Shown here piece after piece: positions 24,603-33,952 of a stretch of 64,000 nt of DNA (its first letter is position 1; each line of letters starts with the position of its first letter). The notes beneath the pieces were generated by a model. It did no database searches. It saw nothing but the letters and a program-made list of their open reading frames with translations, and was not told where the DNA came from. The DNA comes from DASQMT01 sp963835735 (lineage in GTDB: Bacteria; Actinomycetota; Thermoleophilia; Solirubrobacterales; Solirubrobacteraceae): assembly GCA_963835735.1 (NCBI GenBank), contig CAWIGP010000003.1:395096-459095 (forward strand), given 5' to 3'. The translations under genes were made by a program, and so were the position numbers.

Positions 24603-26550
24603 ATGACTTCGATCCCCATCGAGGGCGCGCGCCCGTCGGCGCGCCGGATCGCCCTCTCGCTACCTCGCGTCCGCCCGGAGCTCGCCGTGCTGGTCGGGCT
24701 CGCCGCGCTCCTCAACCTCTGGGCGCTCCAGCGCAACGGCTTCGCGAACGAGTACTACAGCGCCGCGGTGCGGGCGATGAGCTCGGACTGGCACGCGTTC
24801 CTCTACGGCTCGTTCGACGCGGCGGGCGTGATGACGGTGGACAAGCCGCCGCTCGCGCTGTGGGTGCAGGCGCTCTCGGTGAAGCTGTTCGGCTTTCATT
24901 CGCTGAGCCTGCTCGTCCCGCAGGCGCTGATGGGCGTCGCGTCGGTTGCGCTCGTGTACGACCTCGTGCGCCGGCGCTTCGGGCGCGCGGGCGGATTCGT
25001 CGCGGGCCTCGTGCTCGCGCTGACGCCGATCAGCGTCGCGATCGCCCGTCACAACAACCCGGACGCGCTGCTCGTGCTCTGCGCGGTCGCGGCGCTCTGG
25101 TGCGTCGTGCGTGCGCTGGAGGACGGCCGCACGCGCTGGCTCGTGCTCGCCGGCGTGGCCGTCGGGCTCGGCTTCGAGACGAAGATGGCAGCGGCGCTCA
25201 TGGTCGTGCCGGGAATCGTGGCCGCCTACCTGTGGGTCGCCCCGCGCGGGCGCGTCGCGGCGCTGCGACAGCTGCTCGGCGGCGGCGCGGCGATGGTCGC
25301 GGTCGGCGGCGCGTGGCCGGCGCTGATCGCTCTGACGCCGGCGGACTCGCGGCCGTGGGTGTCCGGGACGAGCGACAACAGCATCCTCTCGCTGATCTTC
25401 GGCTACAACGGCTTCGGGCGGCTCGGTGGCCAGGCGGGCGGTCCGGGCGGCGGTGGCGGCGGTGGCGTCTTCGGCGGCGACCCCGGCTTGCTGCGGCTGC
25501 TGGACAGCAGCCTCGGCGGCCAGGCCGGATGGCTGCTGGGCTTCGCGGTGGTCGGCGGGCTCGCGCTCGTCGTGGCCAGCCGCCTGCGCCGGACCGACGC
25601 GCGCACCGGCTGGGTGATCGCGATCGGCGGCGCCTTCGCGGTCACGGCGGTCGCGTTCAGCACCGCGCAGGGCATCTTCCATCCGTACTACGTCTCGCTG
25701 CTGGCGCCGTTCACCGCCGCGCTGGTCGGGGCGGGCGCGGCGCAGCTCGCCGGCGGCGGGATCACAGCGCGGGTGCTCGCGCCGGTCGCGGTCGTCGCGG
25801 GCATGGCGACCGAGCTGGCCGTGCTCGGCAAGCTCCCGGGCCAGTTCGAGACCTGGGCGCCGGTGATGGCCGCGACATGCGTGGCCGCCGCCGCGGTGCT
25901 GGCGATCGCGCTCGTGCCGCGCGTGCGACGGGCCGCGCTCGGCGGTCGCGATCGCGGCGCTGCTGATCGCGCCGGCGACCTGGTCGGTGCAGACGCTCGG
26001 TCACGCCACGAGCGGGACGTTCCCCGCCGGCGGGCCGGAGAACGCGTCGTTCGTCGGCGGCGGCGCGCCTCCGGGTGGCGGTTTCGGCGGCGGTGGCGGG
26101 ACGAACGGCGGCACCGATGGAGGCGGGCGCTTCGGCGGCGGTGGCGGAGCGACCGGCGGCTTCGGCGGAGGCGGCGGCATGTTCGGCGGCAATGCCGGGC
26201 TGAGTGACGCGCTCGCGTACGTCGAGGCGAACGGCGGCGGAACGGTCTTCGTGTCGAGCCAGAGCGGCGCCGCGAGCGCCGCGCTGGCGTCGGACGCCGA
26301 CGTCGCCGCACTGGGCGGTTTCTCGGGTCGCGAGAGCGAGGTCAGCGTCGACTGGCTCGCGCAGCGCGTCGCGTCGGGCGAGATCCGCTGGGTGCTGACC
26401 GACGGCGAGAGCGGCGGGATGCCCAACGACGGCCGCACGGGGAGCCAAAGCGTCATGGCGGCGATCCAGGAGACGTGCACGCCGGTGTCGGGCGTCGACG
26501 GGCTTTACGACTGCTCCGGCGCGGCGGAAGCGCTCGCCGCGCTCGCGTGA
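24603..26550 (+). CDS. GT39/ArnT-like membrane glycosyltransferase, frameshifted
   Basis: Polytopic sugar transferase of the PMT_2/GT39 type, about 648 residues. The first external loop has NEYYSAAVRAMSSDWHAFLYG and VMTVDKPPLALW, the family's acidic catalytic region; about eleven helices follow. Two glycine-rich stretches occur (about residues 278-298 and 480-525). A C-terminal external domain ends near 26550. The frame shifts once near 25945 and resumes at AIAALLIAPATWSVQTLGHA. It probably uses a polyprenyl-phosphate sugar, such as one made by the GT2-GtrA enzyme at 16 kb, with which it shares CTGAGAG boxes. Confidence 0.86.
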
Positions 26551-26644
26551 TCGGGGCGCGCCGGTGTGAAGCGCGACTCGCCTTGGGTGCGCCGACGCTG
26601 GGGAACGGCGGCATTGACGGAGAGCGCGGAGTGCCGCGGCGCTC

Positions 26645-26690
26645 ACGTGGGGCGGATTAGCCTCGCTATGCGAGTCAACCCGCCCCACGT
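26645..26690. repeat. inverted repeat with 11-bp arms
   Basis: ACGTGGGGCGG (26645-26655) pairs perfectly with CCGCCCCACGT (26680-26690), with an inner small hairpin CTCGC-TAT-GCGAG. It lies in the 290-bp gap after the glycosyltransferase gene. It may act as a transcription terminator, though no T-run follows. Confidence 0.7.
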
Positions 26691-26696
26691 CGATGC

Positions 26697-26735
26697 GGGG
26701 CGCCTTGACCACCAATGCGGTGGTCAAGGCGCCCC
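26697..26735. terminator. perfect 17-bp hairpin, probable bidirectional terminator
   Basis: GGGGCGCCTTGACCACC (26697-26713) and GGTGGTCAAGGCGCCCC (26719-26735) are exact complements with a 5-nt AATGC loop. There is no U-tract, as often in GC-rich actinobacteria. The inner part GGCGCCTTGAC recurs in the hairpin at 51.25 kb. It also contains TTGACCACC and GGTGGTCAA, resembling half-sites of the GntR operator at 28.84 kb. Confidence 0.72.
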
Positions 26736-26748
26736 GAATCGAGCGGGA

Positions 26749-26766
26749 GCGTCTCCGCGGAGACGC
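26749..26766. repeat. 18-bp perfect palindrome
   Basis: GCGTCTCCGCGGAGACGC reads the same on both strands. It is the third inverted structure within 120 bp, about 75 bp upstream of the DUF3089 gene. It could be an operator for that gene or part of the terminator cluster; the sequence alone cannot decide. Confidence 0.55.
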
Positions 26767-26840
26767 ACCTGCGGTCCGGGCTCCCCTTCAATGCCGCAGT
26801 TCGAGGGCGGTTGCGCTGCGGCGCCGATACGGTTCCCGGC

Positions 26841-27910
26841 GTGGTCACGCGCGTCGTGCTCATCGCCGCCTTCCTGCTCGCCGCCGCGCCCGCCACCGCC
26901 GGCGCCGAGACCAAGTGGCTATGCAAGCCGGGGCAAGCGACAACCCGTGCGACATGCGCATGGACACCGCGCGCTTCTCGCCCGACGGGCGGCTGCTCGG
27001 CACCGAGGAACCGAGGCCGGCGCGGCGGCGGATCGACTGCTTCTACGTCTACCCGACGGTCAGCGGCCAGCCGACGACGATCGCCAATCGGCGGATCGAT
27101 CCCGAGCTGCGCTCGGTCGTCCGCTACCAGGCCGCGCGCTACCGGCAGACGTGCCGGATCTTCGCGCCCGTCTACCGGCAGGTCACGCTCAGCGGCAACG
27201 CCACGGCCGACCCTGACCTGCGGGACCGCGGGTATCGCGACGTCCGCGCCGCGTGGCGCGACTACCTCGCGCATGACAACCGCGGCCGCGGTGTCGTGCT
27301 GATCGGCCACTCGCAGGGGGCGTTCCACCTGCGCGAGCTGATCGCCGACGAGATCGACGACCGCCCGCGGGTGCGCCGGCGGCTCGTCTCGGCGCTGCTG
27401 CTCGGCGGCAACGTCACGGTTCCGCGGGGCAGGGACGTCGGCGGCGACTTCGGGCACGTGCGCGCGTGCCGCTCGCCAACGCAGATCCGCTGCGTCGTCG
27501 CGTTCTCCACGTACATGCGCCCGGTCCCGTCGGATGCACTGTTCGGGCGCACGACGATCCCGGGACGGGAGGTGCTCTGCACCAATCCGGCCGCACTCGC
27601 CGGCGGTGAGGGACGGGTGAACGCGGTCCTCCCGCGCGAGCCGTTCGCGCCCGGCACCGCGATCGCGGCGGCGCTCGCCGCCGTCGGGGTTCCGATTCCG
27701 GCTTCGAGCGCGACGTGGCTCAGCTTCCCGGACAACTACCGCGCCCGGTGCGTGAACGCCGGCGGTGCGAACGTGCTCGAGATCAACGGCGCGCCGCCGC
27801 TCAACCCGGTGCCCACGCCGGCCTGGGGCCTTCACCTCACCGACGCGAACATCGCGCTCGGGAACCTCGAGGCGCTGGTGCGCAGCCAGGCGCGCGCGTA
27901 CGGGCGATGA
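26841..27910 (+). CDS. secreted DUF3089 alpha/beta-hydrolase, frameshifted
   Basis: Exported hydrolase of about 356 residues. The GTG start opens a signal peptide (VLIAAFLLAAAPATAGAE) followed by TKWLCKPG. One base is missing near 26936; after it CDMRMDTARFSPDG continues the family. The nucleophile elbow VVLIGHSQGAFHLREL, the Cys-rich body and C-terminal WGLHLTDANIALGNLEALV fit DUF3089 (lysophospholipase-like). The substrate is unknown. The stop overlaps the murQ start, so it may be part of the amino-sugar operon. Confidence 0.76.
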
Positions 27911-28796
27911 CGGAACCGCTCGGGAGCCTGGAGACCGAGGGCCGCACCGCCGCGCTCTCGGACCTCGACCTCCGCCCGACGGTCGAGATCGTCCGCGCGC
28001 TCGTCCGCGGCAACCGCGACGTGGTCGTCGCCGTCGAGGCGGCGGAGCCCGCGATCGCGCGCCTCGTCGACGCCGCCGCCGCGCGGCTGGAGGCGGGCGG
28101 GCGGGTGTTCTACGCCGGCGCCGGCTCTGCCGGCTGGCTCGCGTTCGTCGACGCGATGGAGTGGGCGCCGACGTTCTCCGTCCCCGCGACCGCGCTCGTG
28201 GCGGGCGCCGGCCATCCGCCGGGATCGCCCGCCGAGGCCGCGGCGGAGGACGACGAGGCCGCCGGCGCCGAGGCCGTCCGCGCGCTCGACCCGCGCCCGG
28301 AGGACGTGATCGTCGCCGTCTCAGCGAGCGGACGCACCCCGTACGCGCTCGGCGCGCTCGCAGCGGCGAACCAGGCGCTGACCGGCGCGGTCGTGTGCGC
28401 GCGCGACAGCGAACTGGCCCGCCGCGCCGACATCGCCGTCGAGGTCCCGGTCGGCCCCGAGGTCATCTCCGGCTCGACGCGGCTGAAGGCCGGCACGGCG
28501 CAGAAGCTCGTGCTCAACGCGTTCTCGACCGCGCTGATGGTCCGGCGCGGGCGCACGCTCGGCGACCTGATGACCTCGATGCACGTCGCGAACAGCAAGC
28601 TGCGCGACCGTGCGACGCGGATCTGCCAGGCTGCCACCGGATGCGACGAGGACGCCGCCCGGCGGGCGCTCGCAGAGGCCGGCGACGACATCGCCGTCGC
28701 GATCGTGATGCTCGCGACCGCGCGTTGACGCCCGCACGCGCCAGCGCCGCCCTCGAGGCCGCCGGCGGCAACCTGCGTCGGGCGCTCCAACCATAA
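27907..28796 (+). CDS. murQ: N-acetylmuramic acid 6-phosphate etherase, frameshift near C-terminus
   Basis: Cytosolic enzyme that cleaves the lactyl ether of MurNAc-6-P to give GlcNAc-6-P, a cell-wall recycling step. SIS domain with RVFYAGAGSAGWLAFVDAME, the active-site region AAEDDEAAGAEA, VIVAVSASGRTPYALGAL and ISGSTRLKAGTAQKLVLNAF. As read, it stops at 28728, but a one-base shift near 28720 restores ASAALEAAGGNLRRAL, the C-terminal UBA-like unit of MurQ, ending at 28796. Start overlaps the DUF3089 stop. Its product feeds NagA downstream. Confidence 0.87.
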
Positions 28797-28829
28797 AGAG
28801 GGACTGTCCCCGTTTAGGTTGGCGCGCCA

Positions 28830-28866
28830 AGTGGTTGAAATTGGTCTTGACCACTTGTTGACCACT
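28830..28866. promoter_or_regulatory. DasR/NagR-type operator cluster (dre-like)
   Basis: ATTGGTCTTGACCACT (28840-28855) differs little from the known DasR consensus built on TGGTCTAGACCA. It is flanked by half-sites AGTGGTTGA (28830-28838) and TTGACCACT (28858-28866). This is upstream of the GntR gene and overlaps its promoter. Binding by the adjacent GntR protein, relieved by an amino-sugar phosphate, is the expected control. Confidence 0.74.
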
Positions 28867-28875
28867 CTGTAGTCT
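28848..28875 (+). promoter_or_regulatory. promoter of gntR, embedded in operator
   Basis: TTGACC (28848-28853) and TAGTCT (28870-28875) are separated by 16 bp, a fair -35/-10 pair. The -35 box is half of the dre-like site, so a bound GntR protein would block polymerase. The ATG lies 40 bp downstream. Confidence 0.5.
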
Positions 28876-28914
28876 GCCCGCGCGGCAGCCCTGGGGAGGG
28901 AGCCGCGAGGGGAC

Positions 28915-29661
28915 ATGACCGAGATCGTCAACAACAACGCACGCCTGCGCACGGCCGGCTCGAAGCAGACGCAGGTGCGCGACGAGCTGCTCACGCTGCT
29001 CGACGAGCTGGCGATCGGCGACGCGATCCCGCCGGAGCGGCGGCTCGCCGCTCACCTCGGCGTCTCGCGGCCGACGCTGCGCACGGTGATCGACGAGCTC
29101 GTTCGCGAGGGCCTGTTGCGCCGCCGCCACGGCAGCGGCACCTACGTGTCGGAGCCGAAGATCGCGCTGCCGCTGACGATGACCTCGTTCACCGAGGACA
29201 TGGCCCGGCGCGGCATGCGCGCCGGCAGCCACGTGCTCTCGTTCGAGCCGATCAGCGCCGGCGCCAAGCTCGGCCAGCGGCTGCACGTCTCCCCGGTCGA
29301 CGAGGTGTGGGCGATCCGCCGCCTGCGGCTTGCCGACGAGGAGACGATGGCGATCGAGTTCCTGCACGTGCCGCGCCGGCTGCTGCCCGAGCTGCGCCGC
29401 GAGGACCTCGAGGAGCACTCGTTCTACGGGCTGTTGCGGGACCGGCACGGGATCGTGATCGCGTCGGGGATCCAGACGATCGAGCCGACGGTGGTCAACG
29501 AGGACGAGGCCGAGATGCTGGCCGTCCCGGTCCACAGTCCCGCATTCCTGTTCGAGCGCACGACGGAGAGCGAAGGAGGTGAGGTGGTCGAGTACGTACG
29601 GTCGCTCTACCGCGGGGATCGTTACCGGTTGGTGACGGAGCTCCGCCCGCCGCTGCGCTGA
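28915..29661 (+). CDS. GntR/HutC-family amino-sugar regulator, DasR/NagR-like
   Basis: Transcription factor of 248 residues. The N-terminal winged helix (about 25-90) has IPPERRLAAHLGVSRPTLRT and GLLRRRHGSGTYVSEPK. The C-terminal UTRA effector domain shows SFTEDMARRGMRAGSHVLSF, IRRLRLADEETMAIEFLHVP and YRGDRYRLVTELR. Homologues sense GlcNAc-6-P or GlcN-6-P. Gene order with the sugar importer, NagA and a SIS deaminase, and the dre-like site upstream, support this effector. Confidence 0.9.
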   Translation: MTEIVNNNARLRTAGSKQTQVRDELLTLLDELAIGDAIPPERRLAAHLGVSRPTLRTVIDELVREGLLRRRHGSGTYVSEPKIALPLTMTSFTEDMARRGMRAGSHVLSFEPISAGAKLGQRLHVSPVDEVWAIRRLRLADEETMAIEFLHVPRRLLPELRREDLEEHSFYGLLRDRHGIVIASGIQTIEPTVVNEDEAEMLAVPVHSPAFLFERTTESEGGEVVEYVRSLYRGDRYRLVTELRPPLR

Positions 29662-29670
29662 GCGGAAGAC

Positions 29671-29700
29671 GCCGGCCGCCGACGGATGTCGGCGACCGGC
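29671..29700 (+). terminator. hairpin after gntR
   Basis: GCCGGCCGCCGAC (29671-29683) pairs with GTCGGCGACCGGC (29688-29700) with one mismatch and a GGAT loop. It begins 9 bp after the gntR stop. It would separate gntR from the transport operon or lower its readthrough; no T-run follows. Confidence 0.6.
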
Positions 29701-29753
29701 GACCACACTGAACGTCAGCGTCGCCCGCCGTGAACGGACGACGCCTCAATCAT

Positions 29754-29771
29754 CCCATCCGAGCGGATGGG
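29754..29771 (+). promoter_or_regulatory. leader hairpin before the sugar-binding lipoprotein gene
   Basis: CCCATCC-GAGC-GGATGGG forms a perfect 7-bp stem with a tetraloop, just upstream of the strong ribosome site AGGAGG (29777-29782) and the ATG at 29792. It may stabilise or expose the leader. No clear promoter was found between 29701 and 29753. Confidence 0.4.
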
Positions 29772-29791
29772 CGAAGAGGAGGTTGTAAGTG

Positions 29792-31084
29792 ATGAAGGGG
29801 ATGAGGTGGCTGGCCGCGAGCGCGCTGATCGGCGTGCTGGCGCTGGCCGGGTGCGGAGGAGATGACGACGACGACGGCGGCGGCGCGGCCGCGACGTCCG
29901 GTGGTCAGGGGGAGGTCACCGGATCGGTGACGACGTGGATCATGGATCCTGGGTCGCCGGCGCTGCAGGACGTGTTCAAGGGCTACGCCTCGGACTTCGA
30001 GGCGCAGCACGCCGGGACCGACGTGAAGATCGAGTTCGTCCCGTGGGCACAGGCGCACGACAAGTTCGTGACCGCGATCGCGGGCGGCAAGGTGCCCGAC
30101 GTCGCGGAGATGGGCACGACGTGGACGCCCGAGTTCGCCGACCAGGGCGCCTTCGAGGCGGTCCCGCCGGCGGCGCAGGGTGACTACGTCTCCTCGCTGG
30201 TCGACGCGGCGACGCTCGACGACGAGGTCTGGGGCAAGCCCTGGTATGCCGGCTCCCGCGCGCTGATCTACCGCAAGGACGTGCTCAAGAAGGCCGGAGT
30301 CGAGCCGCCCAAGACCTGGGACGAGCTGAAGTCCGCGTCGCAGGCGATCAAGGAGAAGGGCGGCGGGATCTACCCGATCGCGATGAACGGCCTGACCGAG
30401 CACTACTACCTGCCGGCGATCTGGCAGGCCGGCGGCGAGATCGCCGAGCAGTCCGGCGACACGTGGAAGGCGGCGCTGAACTCGCCCGAGGGCGTCGAGG
30501 CGATCGACTTCTACACGTCTTTCTACAAGGAGGACCTGACGCCGAAGGCCTCGATCGGCTGGGAGGAGCCCGACGCCCAGACGGCGTTCATCAACGGCGA
30601 CGTCGCGATGCTGATCGCGGGCGGCTGGACGTACAACTCGATCATCGATACCAAGCCCGAGCTGGAGAAGAAGATCGGCGTCGTGCTCGCCCCGGCCGGG
30701 CCGAGCGGCGAGGACACCGCGTTCGCCGGCGGCAGCCACCTGGTGGTGTTCAAGGAGTCCCAGAACGTCGATACCGCGAACGCGTTCGTCGACTTCATGC
30801 TCGAGCCGGAGAACCTGAACAAGTTCACCGGTGAGATCGGCTTCCTGCCCGGCACGACCGCCGGCATCGAGGCCTCGGGCTACCTGGAGGACCCGGTCCG
30901 CAAGCCGTTCGCCGAGCAGCTGCTCGACCACTCGAACGTGTACCCGCCGTCGCCGCGGTGGGGCGCGCTCGAGGGGGCGAACATCTTCGACGGCGTGATC
31001 CAGAACGTCATGAAGGGCAACGAGACGCCGGAGGAGGCCGCCAAGAGCCTCGCCGAGCAGATGGACGAGGAGTTCGCCGGGTGA
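29792..31084 (+). CDS. sugar ABC transporter substrate-binding lipoprotein
   Basis: Lipid-anchored extracellular binding protein of 430 residues. The signal peptide ends in the lipobox LALAGC (Cys 21), followed by an Asp/Gly-rich linker. The body fits family-1 extracellular solute-binding proteins: DVAEMGTTWTPEFADQG, KPWYAGSRALIYRKDVL and FAGGSHLVVFKESQN. ATG 29792 has AGGAGG 10 bp upstream; an in-frame GTG lies one codon earlier. With two permeases and an MsmK-type ATPase it probably imports chito- or muro-oligosaccharides, judged by the downstream enzymes. Confidence 0.92.
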   Translation: MKGMRWLAASALIGVLALAGCGGDDDDDGGGAAATSGGQGEVTGSVTTWIMDPGSPALQDVFKGYASDFEAQHAGTDVKIEFVPWAQAHDKFVTAIAGGKVPDVAEMGTTWTPEFADQGAFEAVPPAAQGDYVSSLVDAATLDDEVWGKPWYAGSRALIYRKDVLKKAGVEPPKTWDELKSASQAIKEKGGGIYPIAMNGLTEHYYLPAIWQAGGEIAEQSGDTWKAALNSPEGVEAIDFYTSFYKEDLTPKASIGWEEPDAQTAFINGDVAMLIAGGWTYNSIIDTKPELEKKIGVVLAPAGPSGEDTAFAGGSHLVVFKESQNVDTANAFVDFMLEPENLNKFTGEIGFLPGTTAGIEASGYLEDPVRKPFAEQLLDHSNVYPPSPRWGALEGANIFDGVIQNVMKGNETPEEAAKSLAEQMDEEFAG

Positions 31085-32043
31085 GCCAGGCTCCGGCCAC
31101 CATCCCCGCGGAGCGCACACGCGCTCCGCGGGGGCCGGACCTGGCGGTGGTCAGGCGCGCGGTCGCGCGCCTGACCCTCCCGGTGCTCCTGCTCCTGCCC
31201 GCGATCATCATCATCGTCGGGCTCGTCGGCTACCCGCTCGGCCGGACGATCTTCCTGTCGTTCACCGAGACGCGGCTGGGCGACCTGGTCGACGGCTCCG
31301 GCGACTGGGTGGGGCTGGAGAACTACCGCGAGGTGTTCACGGACGAGCACCTGCGTACGTCGCTGATCAACACGGTCGTGTTCGGCACGGCGTGCGTGAT
31401 CGGGACGATGGTGTTGGGCTTCGCCGTCGCGCTGCTGCTCAACGAGCGCCTGCGCGGCAACCTGTTGTTCGGCATCGCCGTGCTGCTGCCGTGGGCGGTG
31501 CCCGCGATCGCCGCGAGCTCGATCTGGCGCTGGTTGTTCGACGCGCAGTACGGCTTCGTCAACTGGGCGCTCGTCAACCTCGGCTTCTCGCACTTCCAGG
31601 ACTACGCCTGGTTCGCCGATCGCAACTCCGCCTACGTCGCGATCTTCGTCACCGTCGTGTGGCAGTCGTTCCCGTTCGTGGCGCTCAGCCTGCTCGCCGG
31701 GCTGCAGACGCTGCCGAAGGAGACGCTGCACGCCGCCGCCGTCGACGGCGCGTCCTCGTGGCAGCGCTTCCGGCTCGTGACTCTCCCGCTGCTGGCGCCG
31801 ATCATCGCCGTGCTGGTGATCTTCTCGACGATCTGGGACTTCAAGATCTTCGACCAGATCTACGTGATGGCGCAGGGCGTGCCCGACCGCGCCGCCGACA
31901 CCGCCGCCGTCACCGCCTACCGCGAGTCGTTCGCGCTCGGCCACTACGGCGTCGGCGCCGCGGTCGCGGTCGTGCTGTTCATCGTGCTGCTGGGCTTCTC
32001 GATCGCCTACGTGCGCATGATCGGCAAGGAGGCGCGGGCATGA
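31081..32043 (+). CDS. sugar ABC transporter permease, MalF-like
   Basis: Membrane subunit of 320 residues with six helices. After a Pro/Arg-rich N-terminus come LPAIIIIVGLVGYPLGRTIFLSF-type helix 1, and the cytoplasmic EAA loop region HAAAVDGASSWQRFRLVTLP that contacts the ATPase. GTG start overlaps the binding-protein stop (GTGA). Length and order match the first permease of carbohydrate uptake transporter family 1. Confidence 0.92.
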   Translation: MSQAPATIPAERTRAPRGPDLAVVRRAVARLTLPVLLLLPAIIIIVGLVGYPLGRTIFLSFTETRLGDLVDGSGDWVGLENYREVFTDEHLRTSLINTVVFGTACVIGTMVLGFAVALLLNERLRGNLLFGIAVLLPWAVPAIAASSIWRWLFDAQYGFVNWALVNLGFSHFQDYAWFADRNSAYVAIFVTVVWQSFPFVALSLLAGLQTLPKETLHAAAVDGASSWQRFRLVTLPLLAPIIAVLVIFSTIWDFKIFDQIYVMAQGVPDRAADTAAVTAYRESFALGHYGVGAAVAVVLFIVLLGFSIAYVRMIGKEARA

Positions 32044-32867
32044 CCTGGTTCCTCAAGCGGGGCTGGAAGTACCTGGCCATGCTCGCCGTCTCCGCGTTCG
32101 CGCTGTTCCCCGTGTACTACGTGGTGATCACGTCGCTCAAGCCGCGCTCGGAGATCTACACCAAGACGCCGGACCTGTGGCCGAGCGACCCGCAATGGCA
32201 TCAGTACCCGGACGTGCTGGGCGAGGGCCACGTCGGCCGCGCGCTGATGAACTCGCTGATCGTCGCCGGCGCGACCACGATCGTCTGCCTGATCGTCGCC
32301 GCGATGGCCGCCTACGCGCTGACGCGGTTCGAAATCCCGCTCAAGGGCGTCCTGATGATGCTCGTGCTGATGGTGCAGATGTTCCCGCTGGTCGTGCTGG
32401 TGATCCCGCTGTTCGTGGTCATGCGCAACGCCGACCTGCTCGGCACGTACGCCGGCCTCGTCATCTCGTACCTCGCGTTCACCGTGCCGCTGGCCATCTG
32501 GGTGATGCGCGGCTTCCTCGTCGGGATACCGGCCGAGCTCGAGCACGCCGCGCGCACCGACGGCGCGACGCGGTTCGGCGCGATGTGGCGCGTGATGCTC
32601 CCGCTCGCCGCGCCCGGGCTCGCCACCACCGCGGTGCTGTGCTTCCTGGAGGGCTGGAAGGAGTTCATGCTCGCGCTCACGTTCATGAACGAGGAGTCGC
32701 GCAAGACGGTCCCGGTGGTGCTGCAGAGCTTCGTCGGCCGCGGCGACACGGACTGGGGCTCGATCATGGCCACCAGCGTGCTCTACACGCTGCCGGTCGT
32801 GATCGTCTTCATCGTGCTGCGCAAGTACCTGATGCAGGGCACGACGGCCGGGGCGGTGAAGGGATGA
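32040..32867 (+). CDS. sugar ABC transporter permease, MalG-like
   Basis: Second membrane subunit of 275 residues with six helices. The EAA loop is EHAARTDGATRFGAMWRVML. The C-terminus ends KYLMQGTTAGAVKG, the usual MalG-type finish. ATG overlaps the previous stop, and its own stop overlaps nagA (ATGA). No ATPase is next to it; the MsmK-like ATPase is two genes further on. Confidence 0.92.
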   Translation: MTWFLKRGWKYLAMLAVSAFALFPVYYVVITSLKPRSEIYTKTPDLWPSDPQWHQYPDVLGEGHVGRALMNSLIVAGATTIVCLIVAAMAAYALTRFEIPLKGVLMMLVLMVQMFPLVVLVIPLFVVMRNADLLGTYAGLVISYLAFTVPLAIWVMRGFLVGIPAELEHAARTDGATRFGAMWRVMLPLAAPGLATTAVLCFLEGWKEFMLALTFMNEESRKTVPVVLQSFVGRGDTDWGSIMATSVLYTLPVVIVFIVLRKYLMQGTTAGAVKG

Positions 32868-33952
32868 GGCTCGGCGTTGAGGCGGCGCTCGTCGACGGCG
32901 CGCTCGTCCCCGGCGACGTCGAGGTCGACGGCGGCGCGATCGCCGGCGTCGGGCTGGCCGGCGCCGGCAGCGGCGTCGCCGCGCCCGGCTTCGTCGACCT
33001 CCAGGTCAACGGCTTCGCCGGCGTCGACTTCATGCACACCGACCGCGACGGCTACTCGCGCGCAGGCGAGGCGATCCTTGCGACGGGCACGACCGCATAC
33101 CAGCCGACGTTCATCACTGCGTCGGAGGAGGACCTGCTCGCCGCGCTGCAAGAGGTGCCGGAGGAGGGCGACGGCCCGTCGATCATCGGCGCGCACGTGG
33201 AGGGCCCGTTCCTGTCGCCGCGCCGGCTCGGGGTGCACCCGCCGAAGTGGCAGCGCTCGCCCGACCCAGCGCTGCTCGAGCGTCTGCTCGACGCCGGCGG
33301 CGTACACCAGGTGACGCTCGCGCCGGAGCTGCCCGGCGCGTTCGAGCTGATCGACGTGCTGCTCGCGCGCGGCGTCGTCGTGTCGGCCGGCCACACCGAC
33401 GCGAGCGCCGCCGAGGCGCACCTCGCGTTCGACCGCGGCGTCCGCACGGTGACGCACCTGTTCAACGCGATGCGCCCGCTCGTCCCGCGCGATCCGGGGA
33501 TCGCGCTGGCGGCGCTCTCGCGCACCGACGTCACGGTGCAGCTGATCGCCGACGGGCACCACGTCGCCGGCGACACGCTGCTGGTCGCCTGGCGCGCCGC
33601 GCGCGGCCGGATCGCGCTCGTCACCGACGCGGTCGCCGCGACCGCGATGGGCGACGGCGCCTTCGCGCTCGCCGGGCGCCCGCTCGTCTCGGCCGAGGGC
33701 GTCGTGCGCGGCCCCGAGGGTCAGCTCGCCGGCAGCGTGCTGACGATGATCGACGCCGTGCGCAACGTGCACGCGCTCGGCATCCCGCTCGAGGAGGCGC
33801 TGGCCGCCGCCTCGGAGGTGCCCGCGCGGATCGCCGGGCGGGCCGACCTCGGCCGGCTGGTACCCGGCGCCCCCGCCGACGTGGTCGTGCTCGACGACAA
33901 TCTGGAGATCGTCCGTGTGCTGGTGCAAGGAGGCGACCGTGTCGCGCGTTGA
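32864..33952 (+). CDS. nagA: N-acetylglucosamine-6-phosphate deacetylase
   Basis: Amidohydrolase of 362 residues that removes acetate from GlcNAc-6-P to give GlcN-6-P. Metal and substrate motifs: PGFVDLQVNGFAGVDF, the Glu of AHVEGPFLSP, SAGHTDA, VTHLFNAM, LIADGHHV and the catalytic Asp in ALVTDAV. Length is normal. It accepts product from MurQ and from phosphorylated GlcNAc released by the GH20 enzyme. Stop overlaps the next gene by 14 bp. Confidence 0.94.
   Translation: MRLGVEAALVDGALVPGDVEVDGGAIAGVGLAGAGSGVAAPGFVDLQVNGFAGVDFMHTDRDGYSRAGEAILATGTTAYQPTFITASEEDLLAALQEVPEEGDGPSIIGAHVEGPFLSPRRLGVHPPKWQRSPDPALLERLLDAGGVHQVTLAPELPGAFELIDVLLARGVVVSAGHTDASAAEAHLAFDRGVRTVTHLFNAMRPLVPRDPGIALAALSRTDVTVQLIADGHHVAGDTLLVAWRAARGRIALVTDAVAATAMGDGAFALAGRPLVSAEGVVRGPEGQLAGSVLTMIDAVRNVHALGIPLEEALAAASEVPARIAGRADLGRLVPGAPADVVVLDDNLEIVRVLVQGGDRVAR

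Noticed and set aside
29301..29590. Alternative plus-strand frame inside the GntR gene
   Set aside because: Overlaps a complete GntR-UTRA protein and shows only Arg/Ala/Asp-rich sequence.
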